Source: CALHKP01 sp963558075 | GTDB taxonomy: Bacteria; Bacillota; Clostridia; Peptostreptococcales; Anaerovoracaceae | Direction of reading: 5' to 3' | Length of the DNA stretch: 12,902 bases | Assembly (NCBI GenBank): GCA_963558075.1 | Contig: CAUWFN010000047.1 | Coordinates: 1 to 12,902, forward strand | Shown here: one piece after another, positions 7,668 through 12,902 of the stretch | Position numbering within the stretch: position 1 is the first letter of the stretch | Layout of the letters: each line of letters begins with the position of its first letter | Notes under the pieces: generated by a model | Told to the model about the DNA's origin: nothing | The model's database searches: none | Seen by the model: only the letters and a program-made list of their open reading frames with translations | Made by a program: the position numbers and the translations under genes

Positions 7668-8453
7668 TTACATTAATACAAATACAATGTAGTAGTAAAC
7701 GACAGGAGCTGTAAACAGCACACTGTCAAATCTGTCAAGAATTCCGCCATGTCCCGGAATCAGGTTACCATAATCTTTGATGCCCATTTTTCTCTTGTAT
7801 GCTGATGCAGTCAAATCTCCACACATAGATAAAATTGATGCAATCAAACCTATGATAAGCGCATGAACCATCAAGAATGGAGCAAAGAAGTGAGCAAAGA
7901 GTCCGCAGCAGATAACGCTTCCAAGAACTCCGCCTACCGCGCCTTCTATAGTTTTTTTAGGGCTTAAATTAGGACAAAGCTTATGCTTTCCTAGGAATAC
8001 TCCTGTAAAGTAAGCAAAAATATCAGTTCCAAATGCAGACAGAAGCACAAGCCAGATTAATATTGAATATGGACCTGTCTGATCTACTAGTACAACATGG
8101 AACGAGAAGAAAATAACATATACAAGGCCAAGCATAGTTGCAAGAGCATCTTCTATTTTTCTTTCGTTAATCTTGAACATGTACATAGAACTTGCCATAA
8201 CTCCGAATACAAGCCATGCGATGATATACTCGTGCTCTAGAGGGAAGAAACAGTTCAGTGTGTATAGGATGAACAAAAATACATAAGCAATCTTATAGCT
8301 TGGGTGTATATCCATAGCTTCAAATCCTCTGAACAGCTCTCTTACTCCAATAAATCCTACAAGTATGCATGCCGCAATAAGTGGGTAACTTCCAAAATAA
8401 ACTACCGCAAGAAGTGGCACCATACAAAGTCCCGAAATAATTCTTGTTTTCAT
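7668..8453 (-). CDS. cdsA: Phosphatidate cytidylyltransferase (CDP-diglyceride synthase)
   Basis: Integral membrane enzyme making CDP-diacylglycerol from phosphatidate and CTP, the branch point for anionic phospholipids. From the chosen start it has 261 residues with many hydrophobic helices. The family signature is near the C-terminus (residues 217-243 from this start): S-A-Y-K-R, then K-D-Y-G, then PGHGG and DRFDS. The GTDIFAY and LSPKKTIEG motifs are also present. Start choice: an in-frame TTG nine bases upstream (8460-8462) has GGAGG only three bases before it, which is too close. The ATG at 8451-8453 is 12 bases from GGAGG and gives the typical MKTRIISG beginning, so I prefer it. A small 6-bp hairpin (8479-8494) overlaps the uppS stop just upstream. 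Confidence 0.95.
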   Translation of the reverse strand: MKTRIISGLCMVPLLAVVYFGSYPLIAACILVGFIGVRELFRGFEAMDIHPSYKIAYVFLFILYTLNCFFPLEHEYIIAWLVFGVMASSMYMFKINERKIEDALATMLGLVYVIFFSFHVVLVDQTGPYSILIWLVLLSAFGTDIFAYFTGVFLGKHKLCPNLSPKKTIEGAVGGVLGSVICCGLFAHFFAPFLMVHALIIGLIASILSMCGDLTASAYKRKMGIKDYGNLIPGHGGILDRFDSVLFTAPVVYYYIVFVLM

Positions 8454-8492
8454 ATGCCTCAAATACCTCCATTTATTAAATTCCGAAAGGAA

Positions 8493-9224
8493 TTATTTGT
8501 TTCTTCCGCCAAAACGTCTGTCTCTACCTGCGTAATCTTCCAGAAGCTTTTCGTATTCTTCTGGCGTGAAATCAGGCCACAGGCTGTCTGTAAACTCAAA
8601 CTCGCTGTATGCGCTCTGCCAGAGCATAAAATTGGATAATCTCTCTTCACCACTCGTTCTGATAATAATGTCAGGATCTGGAATATTATCATTTTCTTTT
8701 CCTGTATATAGATATTCAGAAATCAGCTCTTCTGTTACTTCTGTATCTTCAGGAAGCTTGCCTTCTCTTATATCAGATATGATTTTGTTGACTCCGCGCA
8801 CGATTTCAGCACGGCTTCCATAATTAAGCGCTATATTAAACTGTAGACCTGTATTGTTTCTCGTTGTCTCCAGTGATTTTTCGAGTCTTTCTCTTGCGTC
8901 CTTAGGAATAACTGAATAGTCTCCCAAAACATGGACCTTTACATTATTTGAATTCAGCTCTTCAAGCTCGCTATCAACATACTTTACAAGAAGCTTGAAT
9001 ATGCCGCTTACTTCTTCTTCTGATCTTTTCCAGTTTTCTGTCGAAAAAGCATAAACTGTCAAATATTTGACACCTAGAGCAGATGATGCCTTTACAATTT
9101 CTTTCATTGCAAGCATACCTGCGTTGTGCCCTGCCACTCTTGGTAAAAATCTCTTCTTTGCCCATCTTCCGTTACCGTCCATTATAATTGCAACATGTGC
9201 GGGCACTTTTGTCTTATCTATCAT
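8493..9224 (-). CDS. uppS: Undecaprenyl diphosphate synthase (cis-prenyltransferase)
   Basis: UppS adds eight isopentenyl units to farnesyl diphosphate in cis configuration, making the C55 lipid that carries peptidoglycan, teichoic acid and other wall precursors. The 243-residue protein has the catalytic IIMDGNGRWAKKR stretch (D16), the STENWKR motif at 61-67, and the C-terminal signature RTSGEERLSNF at 189-199 followed by FTDSLWPDF. The final RDRRFGG is the usual end of the family. GAGGA at 9231-9235 precedes the ATG by six bases. A perfect 12-bp hairpin stands just upstream of that ribosome binding site, which may tune expression of this gene and those below it relative to pyrH-frr. Confidence 0.97.
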   Translation of the reverse strand: MIDKTKVPAHVAIIMDGNGRWAKKRFLPRVAGHNAGMLAMKEIVKASSALGVKYLTVYAFSTENWKRSEEEVSGIFKLLVKYVDSELEELNSNNVKVHVLGDYSVIPKDARERLEKSLETTRNNTGLQFNIALNYGSRAEIVRGVNKIISDIREGKLPEDTEVTEELISEYLYTGKENDNIPDPDIIIRTSGEERLSNFMLWQSAYSEFEFTDSLWPDFTPEEYEKLLEDYAGRDRRFGGRNK

Positions 9225-9245
9225 AAAATATCCTCAATAACATAA

Positions 9246-9272
9246 GGCTATTTCGGCGCTGCCGAAATAGCC
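9246..9272 (-). promoter_or_regulatory. Perfect 12-bp hairpin upstream of uppS
   Basis: GGCTATTTCGGC (9246-9257) pairs without mismatch with GCCGAAATAGCC (9261-9272) across a 3-base loop. It lies within the 147-base frr-uppS gap, 10 bases upstream of the uppS ribosome binding site. Read on the minus strand, the following bases are TTATGTTATT, not a clean T run, so it is at best a leaky terminator or attenuator. It could instead be an mRNA processing or 3'-end stabilising structure for pyrH-frr. A minus-strand TTGACT at 9294-9299 has no good -10 at 17 bases, so a separate uppS promoter is not convincing. Confidence 0.6.
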
Positions 9273-9371
9273 CTTAAATTCTGTCTAAACAAGTCAAACT
9301 TTAAATGCAGCTCAGGGGCTTTTCTTTTACAGATACCCTGTTTAATTCTGCTGTAATCAAAGAAGATATAA

Positions 9372-9920
9372 TTAAACTTCCATGATTTCCTTATCTTTTG
9401 CTACGATAATATCGTCGATTGACTTAACTGCCTTGTCAGTAGTCTTCTGAACTTCGTCAAGTTGCTGCTTTAGCTCGTCTTCTGTAAGTTCGCCGTCCTT
9501 CTGAAGCTTTTTCAGATGGTCATTTGACTCTCTTCTCAGATTTCTGATAGCAACCTTTGCGTCCTCACCCATCTTCTTTGTTGTCTTAGTGAGTTCTCTT
9601 CTTCTTTCTTCTGTAAGCTGAGGAATAGCAAGTCTGATGCATTTTCCATCGTTAGAAGGTGTGATACCGATTTCCGCAATCTGGATAGCCTTTTCGATGC
9701 CACCGATAATTGACGGATCAAACGGTGTAATCATAAGTGTTCTTGGATCAGGAACAGAAATGTTCGCAATGTTCTTTAGCGGAGAAGGGCTTCCATAATA
9801 ATCTACTGTCACTTTGTCTAAAATTGCAGGGTTTGCTCTTCCTGCTCTTACTGTGTTAAGGTCTGACTTTAACACTTCAATTGTTTTGTCAATTCTTTCT
9901 TCGAAACTCTTGTGGCTCAT
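9372..9920 (-). CDS. frr: Ribosome recycling factor
   Basis: RRF acts with EF-G to split the post-termination ribosome into subunits. The 182-residue protein is near the standard 185. It has the tRNA-like fold markers: the N-terminal helix with NTVRAGRANPAILD (22-35), the VDYYGSPSPLKNIANIS segment, PRTLMITPFD (59-68), and the C-terminal long helices with LTEERRREL and IRNLRRESND. The end of the protein is charged and helical, as usual. AGGAGG lies nine bases before the ATG. The gap after pyrH is 28 bases, so the two are cotranscribed. In many Firmicutes rpsB and tsf lie just upstream of pyrH-frr, but here they do not. Confidence 0.97.
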   Translation of the reverse strand: MSHKSFEERIDKTIEVLKSDLNTVRAGRANPAILDKVTVDYYGSPSPLKNIANISVPDPRTLMITPFDPSIIGGIEKAIQIAEIGITPSNDGKCIRLAIPQLTEERRRELTKTTKKMGEDAKVAIRNLRRESNDHLKKLQKDGELTEDELKQQLDEVQKTTDKAVKSIDDIIVAKDKEIMEV

Positions 9921-9948
9921 TTTATAAGTCCTCCTGTTTTTTCCTTCT

Positions 9949-10653
9949 TTATTTTATAATTGTGCCGATTTTTTCGCCGCATACGGCTTTCATAACATTG
10001 CCTTCTTCTGCAATACCAAACACATGGATGGCAATATTGTTATCTTTGCATAAAGTTGCAGCTGTAAGGTCCATAACCTTCAGGTCCTTTTCTACTACTT
10101 CCAGATGTGTAAGCTCATCATATTTGACAGCATCAGGGTTAGTCTGAGGATCATCAGAATATACTGCATCAACATTCTTTGCAAGCAGTATAACATCAGC
10201 TTCCATTTCTGCTGCTCTCAGAGCTGCTGTAGTGTCAGTTGAGAAGAACGGATTGCCTGTTCCGGCACCGAATATAACTACATCCTTATGTTCTAGATGG
10301 CTGATTGCTCTCATTCTAGCATAAGGCTCTGCAATTTCCTTCATTTCGATGGCAGTCTGAACTTTTGTCTTAACACCGATGCTCAGAAGTGCTGACTGAA
10401 GTGCCATTGAGTTCATAACTGTAGCAAGCATTCCCATGTAGTCCGCTGTAGCTCTGTCCATGTCTTTGCTACTTCTGCCTCTCCAGAAGTTTCCGCCGCC
10501 TACAACAATTGCAACTTCAACACCTAGATCGTGAATCTCCTTTACCTGTCTTGCGACCTTTGCAGTCATCTCTTCGTTTATGCCGAATTTCTGATCTCCT
10601 GCTAAAGCCTCACCGCTTATTTTTAAAAGTATACGCTTATATATTGGTTTCAT
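9949..10653 (-). CDS. pyrH: Uridylate kinase (UMP kinase)
   Basis: PyrH phosphorylates UMP to UDP, the entry to UTP, CTP and UDP-sugars. It is a hexameric amino-acid-kinase-family protein unrelated to eukaryotic UMP/CMP kinases. The 234-residue protein shows the N-terminal LLKISGEAL with K11, the phosphate-binding GGGNFWRG at 52-59, D66 in the UMP region, the GAGTGNPFFSTD loop at 129-140, and MDLTA at 194-198. AAGGAGA stands six bases before the ATG. It is the first gene after a 139-base gap with a good promoter, so it most likely opens the operon that ends in polC. Confidence 0.97.
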   Translation of the reverse strand: MKPIYKRILLKISGEALAGDQKFGINEEMTAKVARQVKEIHDLGVEVAIVVGGGNFWRGRSSKDMDRATADYMGMLATVMNSMALQSALLSIGVKTKVQTAIEMKEIAEPYARMRAISHLEHKDVVIFGAGTGNPFFSTDTTAALRAAEMEADVILLAKNVDAVYSDDPQTNPDAVKYDELTHLEVVEKDLKVMDLTAATLCKDNNIAIHVFGIAEEGNVMKAVCGEKIGTIIK

Positions 10654-10697
10654 AGAAGCTCTCCTTTTGTAATATTAGTTATATAATCATTAGTCCT

Positions 10698-10739
10698 ATT
10701 ATATCATATACAGGTGGTATTTAAAATATTTTTTTCTTC
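10698..10739 (-). promoter_or_regulatory. Promoter of the pyrH-frr-uppS-...-polC operon
   Basis: On the minus strand a consensus TATAAT (10698-10703) is preceded by TG one base away, an extended -10. Seventeen bases further is a weak -35 (TTTTAA, 10721-10726), backed by an A/T tract (10727-10739) placed where an UP element would lie. Predicted start is near 10690, leaving a leader of about 37 nt with no room for a riboswitch. The strong -10 and A-tract suit a constitutive, growth-related operon. Confidence 0.7.
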
Positions 10740-10755
10740 ACAATCAAAGTATCTG

Positions 10756-10771
10756 CACCCCACTTGGGGCA
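10756..10771 (-). terminator. Weak stem-loop after nudC
   Basis: CCCC (10758-10761) pairs with GGGG (10766-10769) around a 4-base loop. On the minus-strand RNA, two wobble pairs extend the stem to about six base pairs. It is followed by GCAGATACTTTGATT rather than a T run. It lies 22 bases past the nudC stop, where a terminator is expected, but alone it looks inefficient. Some read-through into pyrH is therefore possible. Confidence 0.3.
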
Positions 10772-10792
10772 TCTTATTCGCTTATGATGTTA

Positions 10793-11629
10793 TCAAAGAA
10801 TCCCTTCTCTGAATGCCCACATCATCTCACGAGTAAGACTTATATCATCGTTTTCTGTTACAGGCATGTTTTCTCTAGTAAACCATTCTGCTGTCGAAAG
10901 CTCGTCTTCATCAAGTGTAACCGAATCGCTTCCGTCTAGTTCTGCAACAAAGCCAAGAAGAAGATCACTATCAACTCCCCATGGCTGGGATTTGTAGTAT
11001 CTCACAGATTTCACCTTGAGTCCAACCTCTTCCATAACCTCTCTCTTTACAGTTTCCTCTGCAGTTTCACCTATCTCAGTAAAACCTGCAATAAGAGCAT
11101 AACGTTTGAATGTACGCCCTGCATATTTTGTCATTAGAATCCTATCTCCATCTACGAGAGCAACTATAACAGCCGGTGCTATTTTGGGATAAACCGTATT
11201 TCCGCATTCTGGACAAACAAGAGCCCTTTCGCTTTCTTTGTGAAGCAGAGGCTTTGCACATCTTCCACAGAAACGATTGTCTCTATACCACACATATAAA
11301 TGCATAGCAGTAGCCGAAGCAAAGCATATATCCTTAGAAACCTTCTGTCTCAGAAGCCTTGGATTTTCCCATCTGAAGCCTTCTAGATTCCAGTCTTCAC
11401 ACGAAAAATCAAAATCCATATACAAGAAATATCTTCTCTCATCTATGCAAAAAAGATACTGAAGTCTTTCCCTGTCAAAATTATTTGCTTTTGGAACATC
11501 AAGCTCACCTCCCGGCTCACCTGAAATCAAAACCTTCCCCTCCGAAAAAGCAAATACATAATCATCTTCGCAGGCGGAAACGTTCTCATATTGATTTAAA
11601 AATTTTTTACTGCCTATATCCTGTATCAT
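10793..11629 (-). CDS. nudC: NAD(H) pyrophosphatase NudC-type Nudix hydrolase
   Basis: NudC enzymes split NADH to NMNH and AMP, and in E. coli remove NAD caps from RNA. The 278-residue protein has the family's layout. A variable N-terminal domain (1-95) is followed by a zinc ribbon with C121, C124, C139 and C142. The Nudix domain has a complete box from G182 to L204 (G-x5-E-x7-REVMEEVGL). The specificity motif after the box, normally SQPWPFPxS, is SQPWGVDSD at 214-222: SQPW is kept but the FP and the final Ser are not. NAD(H) is therefore the likely but not certain substrate. The start overlaps the preceding stop by four bases (ATGA), and GGTGAG/GAGGAG lies just upstream, so translation is coupled to the glycerophosphotransferase gene. 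Confidence 0.88.
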   Translation of the reverse strand: MIQDIGSKKFLNQYENVSACEDDYVFAFSEGKVLISGEPGGELDVPKANNFDRERLQYLFCIDERRYFLYMDFDFSCEDWNLEGFRWENPRLLRQKVSKDICFASATAMHLYVWYRDNRFCGRCAKPLLHKESERALVCPECGNTVYPKIAPAVIVALVDGDRILMTKYAGRTFKRYALIAGFTEIGETAEETVKREVMEEVGLKVKSVRYYKSQPWGVDSDLLLGFVAELDGSDSVTLDEDELSTAEWFTRENMPVTENDDISLTREMMWAFREGIL

Positions 11630-12753
11630 AACTCCTCACCTAAAACTATCTTCGCCAGTCTGTTTGTACAGTTTTCTCTGACTTCTACATAACTGTCCGC
11701 AAATTCACGAACTCTTCCAAGATAAAAACAATTATTCTTTACTGCAGTAGCAATCTCTATGGCATCTGCCGATATAAATCCTGGCATATCCTTCTTGTAA
11801 TCAAGGTAAAAATCTCTTGCACCCTCGTAATAGTCCATATCAAAAGCATAGAAAAACAATGGTTTTTCTAAAAGTGCAGCCTCATATACAACTGCCGAAT
11901 AATCACATATAACATAATCTGCAAGATACATCATCTCAAGAGTAGTAAACTCATTATCAAGCAAGATTTTATCCCCATCTCCGGAAAACTTCATCAAAGG
12001 ATGAAGCTTTGCTATAAATACATATTCCGATGAATCAAAAGCATTCGCAAGTCTCCTTATCTCATCTGAAATATCAGTATCTTTTCTAAATGTAGGCGCA
12101 TATACTATTACCTTTCGTCCATCTTCTCCTATATAAGGATACATCTCATGAATCCTATCTACAGTTTCTTCCCTATATTTATCACTAAGAATCATATCCA
12201 CACGCGGAAGTGAGCCTATAACCAAATGAGAATCATTGTATCCAAAAGCTTCCTTGTATGGTTCTCTGCATGCGCTACCGCTAATAAGAACATACGTATA
12301 ATTCTTATGCATTTTTAGAAGTCTTGCAACTTCAGCATTTCGGCCTTCACCTTCACCGTCAGAAACAATACTGTAGCCGAATTTTTTGAGTGCTCCAAGA
12401 GCATGCCACATCTGTACAACACGAAGATTTTCTCTCTGCTTCGGTACACTTACGCCAATGCAGTAAGAGTCTATTACAACTGCTTTAGATGTAGCTATAT
12501 GATACATCTGTCTTAGAAGATGGAACATATATCCTAATTTCTGAAATATATTGCCCTCAATCTTCTTGCACAAAACGACAACCTCAGTATCCGGACTTAT
12601 CCTATTAAGTTCCTCTCGGAGCATTCTGATATCAGTTGTCTCCTCGTTTGCCTGCCTGCTTGCGATTGTGACTTTGTTTTTCACTTTAAACAGTTTAAAA
12701 AAACTATGAATTAAATTTATTATACAATTAAAAAGCTTTAATGCTGCTTTCAT
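11626..12753 (-). CDS. CDP-glycerol glycerophosphotransferase family protein (TagB/TarB-like)
   Basis: The family transfers glycerol phosphate from CDP-glycerol to a lipid-linked or growing wall polymer at the inner membrane face. The 375-residue protein matches single-domain TagB-like primases in length; TagF polymerases are about twice as long. Visible motifs are QMWHALGALKKFG (114-126, candidate catalytic H117), YAPTFRKD (218-225), KLHP (249-252, H251) and CDYSAVVYEAALLEKP (283-298). An N-terminal stretch (4-24) is hydrophobic and basic, fitting monotopic membrane attachment. GGTGAT lies four bases before the ATG, overlapping the stop of the upstream gene. Whether it primes teichoic acid or decorates another surface polysaccharide cannot be told here. 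No other wall-polymer gene is fully in view. Confidence 0.85.
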   Translation of the reverse strand: MKAALKLFNCIINLIHSFFKLFKVKNKVTIASRQANEETTDIRMLREELNRISPDTEVVVLCKKIEGNIFQKLGYMFHLLRQMYHIATSKAVVIDSYCIGVSVPKQRENLRVVQMWHALGALKKFGYSIVSDGEGEGRNAEVARLLKMHKNYTYVLISGSACREPYKEAFGYNDSHLVIGSLPRVDMILSDKYREETVDRIHEMYPYIGEDGRKVIVYAPTFRKDTDISDEIRRLANAFDSSEYVFIAKLHPLMKFSGDGDKILLDNEFTTLEMMYLADYVICDYSAVVYEAALLEKPLFFYAFDMDYYEGARDFYLDYKKDMPGFISADAIEIATAVKNNCFYLGRVREFADSYVEVRENCTNRLAKIVLGEEL

Positions 12754-12761
12754 ATAATCAC

Positions 12762-12902
12762 CTAAATATCTTTTTTAAGTATCCTTTTTATGTCATCTTT
12801 TGTAAAGTGATGCTTAATAAATTCTATCAAATAATCCTCACCTTTTTTTTGTAACATTTTACCTAAAATATATAACTTACCTGGTGGATTTTTGCATCCC
12901 TT
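12762..12902 (-). CDS. C-terminal fragment of an unidentified lysine-rich protein
   Basis: An open frame enters at the right edge and ends with TAG at 12762-12764, giving the last 46 residues of a protein. It includes GKLYILGKMLQKKGEDYLIE and ends in KRILKKDI. Eleven of 46 residues are Lys, and the segment reads as two basic amphipathic helices. I do not recognise the family. Support for its being real comes from the 8-base gap to the glycerophosphotransferase gene, whose ribosome binding site overlaps this stop, and from the uninterrupted frame through AT-rich DNA. By context it may be another surface-polymer gene, such as a cytidylyltransferase or glycosyltransferase, but that is only inference. 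Confidence 0.65.
   Translation of the reverse strand, partial: KGCKNPPGKLYILGKMLQKKGEDYLIEFIKHHFTKDDIKRILKKDI

Noticed and set aside
8479..8494. 6-bp hairpin AATTCC/GGAATT between uppS and cdsA
   Set aside because: It is short and AT-rich, overlaps the uppS stop and has no T run. It is probably incidental and does not act as a terminator.
8459..8692. Minus-strand 77-codon frame overlapping uppS and the cdsA start
   Set aside because: It is out of frame with uppS, whose conserved C-terminal signature covers the same bases. It encodes no recognisable motif.
9294..9299. Separate uppS promoter from a minus-strand TTGACT in the frr-uppS gap
   Set aside because: No acceptable -10 occurs 16-18 bases downstream; the bases there are GGGCTA-like and enter the hairpin.

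Overview
The window reads as a low-to-moderate GC member of the Firmicutes, most likely a clostridial lineage. The evidence is a Gram-positive type replicative polymerase (PolC), a CDP-glycerol wall-polymer enzyme, strong GGAGG-type ribosome binding sites, and the conserved order pyrH-frr-uppS-cdsA-dxr-rseP-ispG-polC. I cannot name the genus from sequence alone. All genes lie on the minus strand, so transcription runs from high to low coordinates.

Right part (about 12902 to 10793): the tail of an unidentified gene, a TagB-like CDP-glycerol glycerophosphotransferase and a NudC-type Nudix hydrolase are packed with overlaps or very short gaps, as one transcription unit. A 139-base gap then carries a good promoter (extended -10 with an A/T tract upstream). 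This promoter starts the large housekeeping operon: pyrH (UMP kinase), frr (ribosome recycling), a 147-base gap holding a perfect 12-bp hairpin, then uppS, cdsA, dxr, rseP, ispG and polC. Genes from uppS onward are separated by short gaps or overlaps. dxr and ispG supply isoprenoid precursors by the MEP pathway. UppS turns these into the undecaprenyl carrier used for wall synthesis, CdsA makes CDP-diacylglycerol for phospholipids, and RseP is a membrane site-2 protease. PolC replicates the chromosome.

Left part (506 to 1): about 430 bases without a convincing gene. It holds a strong rho-independent terminator (260-290), a possible small RNA unit between polC and that terminator, and three exact-period 20-bp tandem repeats (147-206). 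These sit just upstream of a promoter and a strong ribosome binding site. They precede the first 25 codons of a gene that runs off the left edge and looks weakly like the start of a LytTR DNA-binding domain.

The main surprise is PolC itself. The roughly 170-residue DEDD proofreading exonuclease normally inserted in the PHP domain is absent, and the two halves of the PHP domain join seamlessly. All nine expected PHP metal-ligand positions look intact, including an Asp where the B. subtilis sequence, as I recall it, has Asn. The protein also carries a roughly 60-residue Gly/Phe-rich, Arg-ending low-complexity linker encoded by a local GC-rich island. The second point of interest is the repeat array in front of the partial LytTR-like gene.
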